Positions 1-8,250 are shown, counted from the stretch's first letter. The stretch: 64,000 bases of DNA from Sphingobacterium sp. UT-1RO-CII-1 (GCF_026711005.1 NZ_JAPPVJ010000002.1:186001-250000), one strand, 5' to 3'. Translations and numbers: made by a program. The notes: generated by a model from the letters alone, not told the origin.

Positions 1-342
1 ATTGACAATGGATGCATTTGTGTTGCTGAAGGCGCAAACATGCCATCTACACGAGAGGCTATACAGATTTTTCACAAATCTAAAATATATTTTGCACCTG
101 GCAAAGCTGCCAACGCAGGCGGAGTAGCTGTTTCAGGACTAGAAATGTCACAAAACTGGATAGGACAACAATGGTCTCCTGATAAAGTAGACAATAGATT
201 AAAAGTAATTATGGAAAATATACACAAAACCTGCCTAAAATATGGAAAAGAATCCTGTGGCTATGTAAACTACTTAAAGGGGGCTAATATCGGCGGTTTT
301 ATAAAAGTAGCTGTCGCAATGAAAGCACAAGGCTTGGTGTAG
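1..342 (+). CDS. gdhA: Glutamate dehydrogenase, C-terminal part (truncated by window edge)
   Basis: The reading frame is open from base 1 and ends at 342, so only the last 113 residues are present. The segment CVAEGANMPST followed by FAPGKAANAGGVAVSGLEMSQN is typical of the C-terminal NAD(P)-binding half of hexameric glutamate dehydrogenases. These enzymes interconvert 2-oxoglutarate plus ammonium and glutamate in the cytoplasm. The end of the protein (VAMKAQGLV) matches the usual end of the NADP-type family. The apparent ATG at 40 is an internal methionine. A strong hairpin terminator follows 22 bases after the stop. The cofactor type cannot be decided from this fragment. Confidence 0.93.
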   Translation: MDNGCICVAEGANMPSTREAIQIFHKSKIYFAPGKAANAGGVAVSGLEMSQNWIGQQWSPDKVDNRLKVIMENIHKTCLKYGKESCGYVNYLKGANIGGFIKVAVAMKAQGLV

Positions 343-364
343 TAGATATTTTACTGTATTTTAG

Positions 365-402
365 AAGGGTTGTTCAACTTAGTTGATCAACCCTTATTTT
401 TT
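365..402 (+). terminator. Rho-independent terminator after gdhA
   Basis: A 14-bp stem (365-378 with 382-395, one mismatch) has a 3-base loop and is followed by a T-rich tract. It lies just after the glutamate dehydrogenase stop. The TTG start that would extend the next ORF to 370 lies inside this hairpin, which argues for the later ATG at 415. Confidence 0.85.
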
Positions 403-414
403 ATATTTATCATT

Positions 415-660
415 ATGCGAATAGTAGCCGAACTCCCCCATCCAGATTGTAAAATTTCAATATTTTCAATGAATCAAAAATTTATCATAAAATTCGAACA
501 AGGAACACTGGAACAATCTTACAAAATATCAGAAACTGATATTATAGGAGGTGTAAATGGCATCTTTGAATTAATTGACGACTCTTTTATTAAACAAGTT
601 GTCGAACAATTCGGAGTAATGAGGAAATCATTTTTAGAAGCTTATTCTAGATATGAATAA
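415..660 (+). CDS. Conserved-looking small hypothetical protein (81 aa)
   Basis: This is an 81-residue soluble protein with no signal peptide or membrane segment. I do not recognise a family. I chose the ATG at 415 because the upstream extension to 370 would run through the gdhA terminator. The composition alternates polar and hydrophobic residues (KISIFSMNQKFIIKFEQGTLEQSYKIS), which looks like short beta strands followed by two helices. It stands alone between gdhA and a non-coding stretch. The start is reasonably firm; the function is unknown. Confidence 0.55.
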   Translation: MRIVAELPHPDCKISIFSMNQKFIIKFEQGTLEQSYKISETDIIGGVNGIFELIDDSFIKQVVEQFGVMRKSFLEAYSRYE

Positions 661-725
661 ATAAACCATATCAATAAGCCTAACATCCTGTATGTTTGAC
701 TATTGTGTTTTAAAAACAAGTCTTG

Positions 726-855
726 CCGAATAATATTCTGAGTTATTTTATCAGAAGTGAAAACAAAACCACCTTCAGATAAAGCATAAGATCCAATAAA
801 GGTCGCAACGTGCTGTTTTAATATCTGTTATCAATCTGATCAGAATATTATTCGG
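726..855. repeat. 15-bp perfect inverted repeat flanking a non-coding 100-bp segment
   Basis: CCGAATAATATTCTG at 726-740 is repeated exactly, in inverted orientation, at 841-855. The right arm overlaps the last codons and stop of the sirtuin gene on the minus strand. The roughly 100 bases between the arms show no convincing gene. The arms could form a long stem at the 3' end of the sirtuin transcript, or they could mark a small decayed mobile element. Confidence 0.6.
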
Positions 856-1531
856 ATAGCTTTTTCTTAAGAATATCCATTCCAACGGTAGCTGATGCAT
901 TTATACGTCGAACGCGAGCTGGTAAGTTCATTTGGTCTGCTTTAGGGTCAATTACATATACTTTACATTGACTATTTACCACATGTAGCAAATTAGCTGC
1001 TGGATAAACTTGTAAAGAAGTACCTATAACAATTAAGATATCTGCTTCTTGAGCAATGCGCTCTGCTTTTTCCATTAAGGGGACTGCTTCACCAAACCAC
1101 ACAATAAAAGGTCGTAATTGAGAACCTAATTCGCATGTATCGCCAATCAAGAGCTCGTTTTTTTTCATTGTATATACAAACTTTGGATTCAAAGAGGATT
1201 GGGCTTTCATAATTTCGCCATGTAAATGAATTATATTTTTACTGCCTGCCCGTTCATGCAAATCATCCACATTCTGCGTTATGATTTGCAGATCATAACA
1301 AGACTCCATTTCAACTAAAGCTTTATGTGCACTATTGGGTTTAGCTGCACTACATTGCTTACGCCTAACATTATAAAATTCAAGCACCAATGCTGGATTT
1401 ACTTTCCATGCATGTAACGTTGCTACATCTTCTACTTTGTACCCCTCCCATAAACCATCTTTATCCCTAAAGGTATTAAGACCGCTTTCTGCTGATATAC
1501 CCGCACCTGTAAATACGACAAGTTTTTTCAT
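848..1531 (-). CDS. cobB: SIRT5-like NAD-dependent protein deacylase (CobB family)
   Basis: This 227-residue sirtuin has the Rossmann NAD motif GAGISAESG (residues 9-17), QNVDD (86-90), the catalytic histidine in HLHGE (His104) and GTS (170-172). Tyr53 and Arg56 in FYNVRR match the YxxR signature of class III sirtuins, which prefer succinyl- or malonyl-lysine. The usual zinc-binding Cys-x2-Cys pairs between the HG motif and the RPxxVWFGE segment are missing; only Cys133 is there. I chose the ATG at 1531 because the sirtuin fold begins right there (MKKLVVFTGAG). A TAGTTTTG promoter box lies 21 bases upstream on the minus strand. The enzyme uses NAD to remove acyl groups from lysines in the cytoplasm. 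Confidence 0.92.
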   Translation of the reverse strand: MKKLVVFTGAGISAESGLNTFRDKDGLWEGYKVEDVATLHAWKVNPALVLEFYNVRRKQCSAAKPNSAHKALVEMESCYDLQIITQNVDDLHERAGSKNIIHLHGEIMKAQSSLNPKFVYTMKKNELLIGDTCELGSQLRPFIVWFGEAVPLMEKAERIAQEADILIVIGTSLQVYPAANLLHVVNSQCKVYVIDPKADQMNLPARVRRINASATVGMDILKKKLSE

Positions 1532-1552
1532 ATGCCAAATAAATAAACTTGG

Positions 1553-1560
1553 CAAAACTA
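1553..1560 (-). promoter_or_regulatory. Bacteroidota-type -7 box for the sirtuin gene
   Basis: TAGTTTTG on the minus strand fits the TAnnTTTG consensus of the Bacteroidota primary sigma factor. It predicts a leader of about 18 nt before the ATG at 1531. I did not find a clear -33 TTTG. Confidence 0.45.
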
Positions 1561-1669
1561 GTGATTTAAATAACTTAATAAAAGGGATGTAAAAAATACA
1601 GAATAACAGTATTATTTGACCAAAAACACAACTATAGCTTTAACGTAGTTTAAAACTAGAGAGATTTGT

Positions 1670-1963
1670 TTATTTTACGAAATACCGATGTTCAACAATG
1701 GTGTACTCTTGCTCAGGCTCTCCTTCTATTGCTCCTTTTACAGGGCACTTACCTGTTATCCCACGTACTACGAGACCAGCTCCTATAGCCACTCCAGGAA
1801 GAGAGCTTATTGGGTTCTGCAAAATCCGTTTTCCACTATACGCCATAATAAATCCACCGGCAATTATAGATAGAGCACGTTCTGAATTTGCTATCTTCCC
1901 ATTTGCACAAGCCTTTTCAAAGCGTTTCTTCATTTTATTGGATAAAAAGTTTACTACACTCAT
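1670..1963 (-). CDS. DUF2892 (YgaP-like) inner-membrane protein
   Basis: This 97-residue protein has two hydrophobic stretches (about residues 30-45 and 55-70) joined by a short loop, with SERALSIIAGGFIMAYSG and PGVAIGAGLVVRGITGKCPV. These match the YgaP/DUF2892 transmembrane module. In some proteins that module is fused to a rhodanese domain; here it stands alone, with a charged N-terminus and a short C-terminal tail. It is monocistronic and lies between the sirtuin gene and the divergent ATP-cone protein gene. Its role is unknown. A second DUF2892 protein sits in the sulfur cluster near 22.6 kb. Confidence 0.8.
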   Translation of the reverse strand: MSVVNFLSNKMKKRFEKACANGKIANSERALSIIAGGFIMAYSGKRILQNPISSLPGVAIGAGLVVRGITGKCPVKGAIEGEPEQEYTIVEHRYFVK

Positions 1964-2089
1964 TTTTACTATATTTATTTAAGAAACCAAATTTTCAAAT
2001 ATTTAACTAGATATATAACAGAGCAGATGTTTTAAATGTTTTGCTTTTATCAATAAAAAATAGCTTTTTTGTTATAATTTACACACAAA

Positions 2090-2929
2090 ATGAGAGTCAA
2101 AAAATATTCTGGGGAGCTTGTGCCTTTTAATTCCAATGCATTAAAGCATTCACTCCATCGTTCTGGCGCAACAGAACAGATTGTTGAGAAGGTCTATAAA
2201 GACGTAGAAGCAGAATTGTACGATGGTATTACAACGCGCGAACTCTATGAGTCTGCTTTCAGGTTACTTTGTCAGCATCGGGAATCATATGCAGCCCGTT
2301 ACTCATTAAAAAAAGCTTTACGAGATCTGGGGCCTGAAGGCTTTTACTTTGAACAATGGGTTGGACGTCTATTTGCCAATGAAGGCTACCAAACCATAAC
2401 AGGACAAACAGTACAAGGGCATGCTGTCAGCCATGAAATTGATGTTGTTGCGGTGCAAGGAAAGGAGATGATTGCCATTGAGTGTAAATTCAGAAACGAC
2501 ATAGAAGCAAAAATATCAGTAACTACACCAATGTACTTCATGTCCAGAGCCAATGATGTAAAGAGAAAAAAACATCTATTTTTCAATAAAGAAAGAGAAT
2601 TTAGCGAAGGTTTGTTGGTGACAAACGCATACCTGACCTCAGACTCTGTTCGTTTTGGAGAATATTATAATTTAAATATGCTTTCTTGGGATTATCCTGC
2701 AGAAACAAGCCTAAAACTTAGAGTAGATGACAATGGTCTCTACCCTATCACATGTTTGACGAACCTAACAGAAGAAAATAAAAAAATACTTCTAAAGAAC
2801 CAATGTATTGCAGTAAAAGACCTAATTGATAGGCCCAGTTTTCTAAAAAAGCTGCAAATAACAGAAAAGCAACATCAAAGTATTATGCAAGAAGCACAAG
2901 AACTAGTGAGCAGCTTAGTAATTACCTAG
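2090..2929 (+). CDS. ATP-cone domain fused to a PD-(D/E)xK (Mrr/restriction-type) nuclease domain
   Basis: This protein has 279 residues. Residues 1-90 look like an ATP-cone: MRVKKYSGELVPF, then ITTRELYESAFRLL and a YSLKKALRDLGPEGFYFE segment. Residues 85-200 carry a restriction-endonuclease fold with Glu116-x-Asp118 and Glu131-Cys-Lys133 (HEIDVVAV...IAIECKF), matching the D...ExK catalytic pattern of the Mrr-like family. The remaining 80 residues are of unknown fold. ATP-cones are nucleotide sensors best known from ribonucleotide reductase and NrdR, so the architecture suggests a nuclease gated by (d)ATP. No methyltransferase or specificity subunit is nearby, so this is not a classical restriction system. 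Function is inferred. Confidence 0.8.
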   Translation: MRVKKYSGELVPFNSNALKHSLHRSGATEQIVEKVYKDVEAELYDGITTRELYESAFRLLCQHRESYAARYSLKKALRDLGPEGFYFEQWVGRLFANEGYQTITGQTVQGHAVSHEIDVVAVQGKEMIAIECKFRNDIEAKISVTTPMYFMSRANDVKRKKHLFFNKEREFSEGLLVTNAYLTSDSVRFGEYYNLNMLSWDYPAETSLKLRVDDNGLYPITCLTNLTEENKKILLKNQCIAVKDLIDRPSFLKKLQITEKQHQSIMQEAQELVSSLVIT

Positions 2930-2996
2930 CAATAACCTACGCTTGTTAACTTAGTATTATCTTTTATTTTTAACAGATAAATAGTCTTTTAGTCTG

Positions 2997-3004
2997 TACA
3001 TTTG
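2997..3004 (+). promoter_or_regulatory. TAnnTTTG promoter box for the 5'-nucleotidase operon
   Basis: TACATTTG ends 16 bases before the ATG at 3021 and fits the Bacteroidota -7 consensus. It would drive the three-gene nucleotidase/MFS operon. Confidence 0.55.
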
Positions 3005-3020
3005 TAGCAAAAGTGATTCT

Positions 3021-3824
3021 ATGCAAGCTTTGTCAAAAAATGTATGCACTAAAAAGTCATTTGTAAGTATTACGATTTCTTTTTCAAACTGGCTTTTAAT
3101 TGCCGTTATACTATCCTTATCTTCTTCTTGTAGGACAAAACTTGTTCCCAGTACAATCCAGGAGCAATATTACACTATAGATTATAATATCATTGCAGAT
3201 ACAATGATATTAAACTACTATAAACCCTACAAGGAAAAATTAGATGCCGAAATGAATAGAGTCATTGGTTTTTCTAATCAGCATCTTAGCAAGCCTGCCA
3301 TTCCTGAAACATTAGTCGGTAATTTTTTTGTAGATGCATTGTTATGGAAGGGAAAGAAATTAGATTCTGAAACACAGCTTAGCTTTGCAACAAAAGGTGG
3401 TATACGTTCCGATCTAAGGCAAGGTAAAGTAACGGTAGGCAACATTTTTGAAGTAATGCCTTTCGAAAATAAAATCAGTATACTAACTCTTAGAGGAGAA
3501 GACGTTATAAGATTGGGTGATTTCCTTGTTAAAACCAACGGGCAGCCAATAGCGGGTGCAAAACTTATTGTTGAAAACGGTGAGATTAAAACTTTTACTA
3601 TTAATGGTAAACCAATAGACCCTGCATTGACTTACAAACTAGTCACATATGACTATTTAGCTAATGGAGGAGATTATATTGATTTCTTCGATCGTCTTAT
3701 TGAGCGAAAAGACTATGAGCAACCTGTACGTGATGCATTAATTGAATACGTACAGTCTATAACGAATATAGGGGAAAATATTGATGTAAAATTAGATGGA
3801 CGAATACAAATCACAAATGAATAG
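3021..3824 (+). CDS. 5'-nucleotidase C-terminal domain lipoprotein
   Basis: This 267-residue protein has an N-terminal hydrophobic segment ending at LSSSC (Cys37), so it is probably a lipoprotein. The body matches the substrate-binding C-terminal domain of 5'-nucleotidase/UshA/CpdB enzymes: VGNFFVDAL, SFATKGGIRSDL, VTVGNIFEVMPFENKI and YDYLANGGDYIDFF. The metal-binding catalytic domain is absent and is encoded by the next gene, whose start overlaps this stop by 8 bases. The pair therefore forms a split nucleotidase in which the C-terminal half is encoded first. The two products probably act together in the periplasm or at the outer membrane, removing phosphate from nucleotides. Confidence 0.9.
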   Translation: MQALSKNVCTKKSFVSITISFSNWLLIAVILSLSSSCRTKLVPSTIQEQYYTIDYNIIADTMILNYYKPYKEKLDAEMNRVIGFSNQHLSKPAIPETLVGNFFVDALLWKGKKLDSETQLSFATKGGIRSDLRQGKVTVGNIFEVMPFENKISILTLRGEDVIRLGDFLVKTNGQPIAGAKLIVENGEIKTFTINGKPIDPALTYKLVTYDYLANGGDYIDFFDRLIERKDYEQPVRDALIEYVQSITNIGENIDVKLDGRIQITNE

Positions 3825-4758
3825 GAGAAAATTTTTAAAACAGTCAATAGGGCTTACCACAGCTTTAAGCATGTCTGCTTTTCCTACTTTTGTAAAAGCT
3901 TCACCCTCTATAACTAAACTTACTTTGTTACATACAAACGACGTCCATAGCCGTATCGACCCTTTCCCTATGGATGGATCTCGTTTACAAGGTTTAGGAG
4001 GTGTTGCAAGACGCAGTTCCTTAATCGAGCAGATACGTCAAAAAGAAAAAAATGTACTACTTCTAGATTGTGGGGATATGTTTCAAGGGACCCCCTATTT
4101 TAATATGTTTGAGGGTAAACTCGAACTAGAGCTGATGAGCAAACTAGGCTATGATGCTGGTACTTTTGGAAATCATGAATTTGACAATGGTATTGCAGGT
4201 CTTGTTAAACATTTAGATAGCGCCAATTTTCCTTTTTTAACAGCTAATTATGACTTTAGAGGCACTGCTCTTGAAGGTAAAACAAAGGATTATATCATCT
4301 TAGAACGTGACGGATTACGTATAGGAATTATTGGTGTAGGCATAGATATTGAAGGACTTGTGGATCCTAATAGTTATAAAGGTATGAGTTACACAGATCC
4401 TATAGATATTGTCAATAAGCTTTCGACAAAACTTAAATCACAAAAAAAATGTGATTTGGTTGTTTGTCTATCGCATTTGGGCTATAGCTACAAATCTGAT
4501 AAAGTGTCAGACCTAAAACTTGCCGCAGCAACAAGCAATGTCGATATTATTCTCGGTGGACATACACATACCTTTCTCGATGAACCTACTCGAGTTAAAA
4601 ATAGCATTGGAAAAGAAGTGTGGGTTAATCAAATGGGCTTTGGAGGTGTTCGTTTGGGGCGGATTGATATTTTCTTTGACAAGATGTCGGGTAAATCTCA
4701 ATTAATGGCACAACACTACGGCATTGACCATAAAATGGATGCAAGTATAATATCGTAA
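3817..4758 (+). CDS. 5'-nucleotidase/UshA-type metallophosphatase, catalytic domain
   Basis: This 313-residue protein begins MNRRKFLKQS, a twin-arginine-like signal (Arg3-Arg4), followed by a hydrophobic stretch ending near VKASPS. Dimetal phosphoesterase motifs are all present: LLHTNDVHSR (DxH), DCGDMFQG (GD), GNHEFDNG (GNHE) and GGHTHTF (GHTH). It covers only the N-terminal catalytic domain of the 5'-nucleotidase family. The substrate-binding domain is made by the preceding overlapping gene. I chose the ATG at 3817 because the earlier one (3796) adds seven unconserved residues ahead of the signal peptide. The likely role is periplasmic nucleotide or nucleoside-phosphate hydrolysis. Confidence 0.92.
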   Translation: MNRRKFLKQSIGLTTALSMSAFPTFVKASPSITKLTLLHTNDVHSRIDPFPMDGSRLQGLGGVARRSSLIEQIRQKEKNVLLLDCGDMFQGTPYFNMFEGKLELELMSKLGYDAGTFGNHEFDNGIAGLVKHLDSANFPFLTANYDFRGTALEGKTKDYIILERDGLRIGIIGVGIDIEGLVDPNSYKGMSYTDPIDIVNKLSTKLKSQKKCDLVVCLSHLGYSYKSDKVSDLKLAAATSNVDIILGGHTHTFLDEPTRVKNSIGKEVWVNQMGFGGVRLGRIDIFFDKMSGKSQLMAQHYGIDHKMDASIIS

Positions 4759-4777
4759 ACATTTAACACTAAAAATA

Positions 4778-5986
4778 TTGAAAAGATTCTTCAATCTTTA
4801 TATTGACGCATATCGTGGTCTTTCTGCAGAAGCTTGGTTCTTAGCATTAGTTATGCTAATAAACCGGATGGGTTCTATGGTAATACCTTTTATGAGTATG
4901 TATATGTCTGCTGAATTGTATTTTAGCAAAAGTCAAATAGGTATTATCTTAGGGTGCTTTGGTTTAGGCTCTGTATGTGGTTCCTGGCTAGGTGGCTGGC
5001 TAACGGATAGACTGGGAAGTTTTAAAGTGCAAGCAGCTAGTTTAATCATGGTCGTTCCACTTTTCTTAATCCTTCCCCAGTTTAGAACATTTGAGAGCCT
5101 CGCTCCTATGATCTTTATTTTGGCTATGATAGCAGATACTTTTCGGCCAGCCAACTCTGTGTCCGTTGCCCGCTATGCGAAACCTGAAAACTTAACAAAA
5201 GCATATTCATTAAATAGAATGGCTGTCAACCTTGGCTTTTCTATTGGTCCGGCTTTAGGAGGCTTTTTAGCTATGTTTTCCTACGACTGGATTTTCTACG
5301 GTAATGCGTTAGCTGCCCTACTAGCTGTCATTGTTTTTATAGTTGTATTTGCAAAAAGACAACCTAGAAACGCTCCTATCACGTTGAATAAAAAAGAAAT
5401 AAACTTAACAACGAAAGATCGAAACGCATATTTGGATCCGCAATTTGTTATTTTTAACATATGCTGCTGTTTATTTTCAATGGCATTTTTCCAATTACTG
5501 AGTACACTTCCTTTATTTTATAAAGAAGCCAAGGAAATGTCAGAAGGATCTATAGGTCTAATTTTAGGTTTTAGTGGCTTTGTAATTGTTCTCTTTGAGA
5601 TGATCTTAGTACATATCATGGAGCACCGATTTACCCCACGGTTCGTTATGATCGCTGGCACATTGTTTGCCGCCCTCTCATACTTCATGCTAAATATGCC
5701 ATTTGGTATAGCTTGGCTTTACTTATCCATGTTTATGCTTTCATTAGGAGAAATGCTAACGCTCCCTTTTATGGCAACTATTACCATTAAAAGAGCCACA
5801 TTAAATACACAGGGTGCATATATGGGCTTTAATTCTTTAGCATTTGCTGCCGCCAATATTTTTTCACCTTACTTAGGCACAAGTCTCGCCGAAAATTATG
5901 GCTATCCTACTTTATGGTATAGTGCCGGACTAGTTTTGGTTGTCACAGCTATAGGCTTCTCTTGGATAATAAAGAAAATGGTTTAA
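4778..5986 (+). CDS. MFS transporter (drug/metabolite efflux type), TTG start
   Basis: This 402-residue integral membrane protein has about 12 hydrophobic helices. AYRGLSAEAWFLALVMLINR at its N-terminus and a GxLGSxxGxxLGGxLxDRxG-like loop (GSVCGSWLGGWLTDRLG) after helix 2 are typical of MFS exporters. No ATG precedes the conserved AYRGL segment, so translation most likely starts at the TTG at 4778, 19 bases after the phosphatase stop. Its place in the nucleotidase operon suggests that it moves nucleosides, bases or another small product, but the substrate is not evident from sequence. Confidence 0.85.
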   Translation: MKRFFNLYIDAYRGLSAEAWFLALVMLINRMGSMVIPFMSMYMSAELYFSKSQIGIILGCFGLGSVCGSWLGGWLTDRLGSFKVQAASLIMVVPLFLILPQFRTFESLAPMIFILAMIADTFRPANSVSVARYAKPENLTKAYSLNRMAVNLGFSIGPALGGFLAMFSYDWIFYGNALAALLAVIVFIVVFAKRQPRNAPITLNKKEINLTTKDRNAYLDPQFVIFNICCCLFSMAFFQLLSTLPLFYKEAKEMSEGSIGLILGFSGFVIVLFEMILVHIMEHRFTPRFVMIAGTLFAALSYFMLNMPFGIAWLYLSMFMLSLGEMLTLPFMATITIKRATLNTQGAYMGFNSLAFAAANIFSPYLGTSLAENYGYPTLWYSAGLVLVVTAIGFSWIIKKMV

Positions 5987-6016
5987 ATAGCTGTCAATAC
6001 ATTTTAAATCAATTAA

Positions 6017-6066
6017 TTACCAATCGACCCTACACTAGGGTAGTGGCCATTGGTAAGACTTTTTAC
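6017..6066 (+). terminator. Hairpin terminator after the MFS gene
   Basis: Outer arms TTACCAAT (6017-6024) and ATTGGTAA (6049-6056) enclose an inner CCCTA/TAGGG stem and are followed by CTTTTTAC. This closes the nucleotidase/MFS operon. Confidence 0.65.
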
Positions 6067-6201
6067 TATCAACTACACGAAAACTACCCCCTGTACCTGA
6101 CGCTAAAACATTAGGTTATGTGCATATTTGTATATATAAGCAGATATGAAGTATAAGACTATGCTTCACTCATCACGATAAATATTATCTAAACATATTA
6201 T

Positions 6202-6690
6202 ATGAAAAATCGTGTTTTTCAACTTTTTATATATAGCATATTATCTGTTTTATTAGGGATAACGGTAGTTAGATGTGAAAAGTCTAATACTATTCAATTG
6301 ACAGGAAGCTGGAGCCTAATAGAAATGAATAAAACAATAATTAATGCGCAAAATGGGGAAAAGTCAACAAACACGACCAAGTATACTCCGCAGAATATTA
6401 TATACACATTTCCTACTGATAGAAATATGTTCATTGAGCACCCAGATATCGGATCACGGCCTACTATATATGATATTGAAATTATTGAAGAGACTATGAT
6501 TTGCAACTTACATGCTTCACTATCATCTGTTCCAAAAAATGATTTAAATATCCCTCAGAGTTTAACACCTATTGTTTACTCAGTAAGGTTAAACAAAGCA
6601 AAAGCACATTTAGTACTTGAAACAGAAGATAAAAGCAATAATGAGTACAAGGTAGTAATCGAATATATACTGACTAAAAAAAAGAGCTAA
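6202..6690 (+). CDS. Putative lipoprotein, lipocalin-like (162 aa)
   Basis: A hydrophobic signal-like segment (residues 5-24) ends at VVRC (Cys25), an imperfect lipobox because Arg precedes the Cys. The mature part starts with LTGSWSLIEMN and ends with a strand-rich region, a pattern seen in small Bacteroidota lipocalin-like/META-type lipoproteins. I cannot assign a precise family. It is monocistronic, with a 200-base leader region behind the upstream terminator, and is convergent with recR. Confidence 0.6.
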   Translation: MKNRVFQLFIYSILSVLLGITVVRCEKSNTIQLTGSWSLIEMNKTIINAQNGEKSTNTTKYTPQNIIYTFPTDRNMFIEHPDIGSRPTIYDIEIIEETMICNLHASLSSVPKNDLNIPQSLTPIVYSVRLNKAKAHLVLETEDKSNNEYKVVIEYILTKKKS

Positions 6691-6700
6691 ACAAGTAATT

Positions 6701-7315
6701 TTAACCAATATTGCGTTCATAAGGTATTCTTGTCGCAATAGAACGTCCTAATGTTATTTCATCTACATACTCCAGTTCTCCACCAAAAGCAATTCCTCTA
6801 GCAATGGTACTTATTTCTATTTGAAATTCTTTAAGTTTTCTATATAAATAAAAAATAGTGGTATCCCCTTCCATTGTTGCACTTAGCGCGAGTATAACTT
6901 CTTTAATATCATTTTCTCGAAGACGATGTACGAGGGCCTCTATTTTAAGATCAGATGGACCAATACCATCCATTGGCGATATTAAACCTCCAAGAACATG
7001 ATATACCCCCTGATATTGATGAGTATTTTCAATTGCCATAACATCTCTTGTGTCTTCTACAACACATATTGTCTGTTTATCTCTTTTCAAAGCAGAGCAG
7101 ATCTCACACACCTCATGATCAGAAATGTTAAAACATACTTTACAATACATTATCTGCTCTTTTAATTTAGTAATTGCATCCGTAAAACGAAATACATCAC
7201 TATTTGGTTGCCCTAATAGATGAAGCACCAAACGTAAGGCTGTCTTTTTTCCAACACCGGGAAGTCGACCAAACTCATCTACAGCCTGCTCTAATAGTTT
7301 AGAGGAAAAATTCAT
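6701..7315 (-). CDS. recR: Recombination mediator protein RecR
   Basis: This 204-residue protein shows the helix-hairpin-helix segment [15 protein letters not shown] (15-29), a four-Cys zinc finger (Cys58, 61, 70, 73), and the Toprim domain with [14 protein letters not shown] and [13 protein letters not shown]. It ends in [23 protein letters not shown], the Walker-like C-terminal motif of RecR. With RecO and RecF it loads RecA onto SSB-coated gaps. A TATTTTTG promoter box ends only 4 bases before the ATG, which predicts an essentially leaderless transcript. The length is normal for the family. Confidence 0.97.
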   Translation of the reverse strand: MNFSSKLLEQAVDEFGRLPGVGKKTALRLVLHLLGQPNSDVFRFTDAITKLKEQIMYCKVCFNISDHEVCEICSALKRDKQTICVVEDTRDVMAIENTHQYQGVYHVLGGLISPMDGIGPSDLKIEALVHRLRENDIKEVILALSATMEGDTTIFYLYRKLKEFQIEISTIARGIAFGGELEYVDEITLGRSIATRIPYERNIG

Positions 7316-7319
7316 AGCA

Positions 7320-7327
7320 CAAAAATA
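7320..7327 (-). promoter_or_regulatory. Promoter box for recR predicting a leaderless mRNA
   Basis: TATTTTTG (minus strand) fits TAnnTTTG. Only TGCT separates it from the recR ATG at 7315, so the expected start point is about one base before the start codon. Confidence 0.5.
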
Positions 7328-7490
7328 GTAAGAAATTCACTACTTATCGATTAAAAAAACAAAGAAAGAAATGGTTACGATACGTATAAACAAAGCCAAT
7401 TATTAATTGCAACATATATCTTATAACTAATTCAGACTAAATGGAATATTTATTATCTTGTGATATTTAATATCTATTATTGAAATACAT

Positions 7491-8195
7491 ATGGCGAAAG
7501 AAGATAAGATAAGAAGATCCTTTGCTAATAAAACTTGGCAAGAAATAAAAGTAAAAGACTCTTGGCAAATTTTCAAGATGATGTCTGAATTTGTTGATGG
7601 TTTTGAAAAGTTAGCAAAAATAGGGCCTTGTGTCTCTATTTTTGGATCAGCGCGTACACCTGATAAGCATAAATACTACCAAATGACTGTAGATATCGCG
7701 CGTTTATTGGCGGAGAAAGGCTACGGTGTCATTTCAGGCGGTGGCCCAGGTATTATGGAAGCAGCTAATAAAGGAGCCTATGAAGCCGGAGGAAAATCGG
7801 TCGGCCTAAATATAGAACTACCTCATGAGCAATTTCACAACCGCTATATCGACCGTGATAAACTATTAGAATTTAACTACTTTTTTGTACGCAAGGTCAT
7901 GTTTATGAAATATTCTCAAGGATATATCGTTATGCCTGGCGGTTTTGGAACAATGGATGAGCTTTTTGAGGCCATTACACTTATACAGACAGGCAAAATT
8001 GGCAGGTTTCCAATTGTCCTAGTGGGCACAGAATACTGGAAAGGTCTATTTGATTGGGTAGAAAAAACAATGTTAAGTAATGCTTATATTTCTACTGAAG
8101 ATTTAAAACTTTATAGAATGGTAGATACAGCTGAAGATGCCGTTGATCACATTTTACGTTTCTATGAAAAGTATCTATTGAAACCAAACTTCTAA
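7491..8195 (+). CDS. LOG-family (TIGR00730) nucleotide 5'-monophosphate phosphoribohydrolase
   Basis: The 234-residue Rossmann protein has CVSIFGSARTP near residue 50, SGGGPGIMEAANKGA at about 85 and PGGFGTMDELFEAITL at about 150, the signatures of the LOG/YvdD family (PGGxGTxxE). Members cleave nucleoside 5'-monophosphates to base and ribose 5-phosphate, and some act on cytokinin nucleotides. The N-terminal ~35 residues are charged and family-specific. The gene is monocistronic with a strong bidirectional terminator downstream. Confidence 0.9.
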   Translation: MAKEDKIRRSFANKTWQEIKVKDSWQIFKMMSEFVDGFEKLAKIGPCVSIFGSARTPDKHKYYQMTVDIARLLAEKGYGVISGGGPGIMEAANKGAYEAGGKSVGLNIELPHEQFHNRYIDRDKLLEFNYFFVRKVMFMKYSQGYIVMPGGFGTMDELFEAITLIQTGKIGRFPIVLVGTEYWKGLFDWVEKTMLSNAYISTEDLKLYRMVDTAEDAVDHILRFYEKYLLKPNF

Positions 8196-8216
8196 ACAAA
8201 TTAGTAGCTACATATT

Positions 8217-8250
8217 AAAAAAGCCTTCGAAAAATTTCGAAGGCTTTTTT
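8217..8250. terminator. Bidirectional terminator between LOG gene and TonB receptor
   Basis: Perfect 16-bp arms (AAAAAAGCCTTCGAAA and its complement) with a 2-base loop are flanked by A-runs on one side and T-runs on the other. It serves both convergent genes. Confidence 0.9.

Noticed and set aside
370..414. Upstream extension of the small protein to a TTG start
   Set aside because: Those bases form the gdhA terminator hairpin.
1688..1982. Two plus-strand ORFs opposite the DUF2892 gene
   Set aside because: Shadow frames of a recognised DUF2892 protein.
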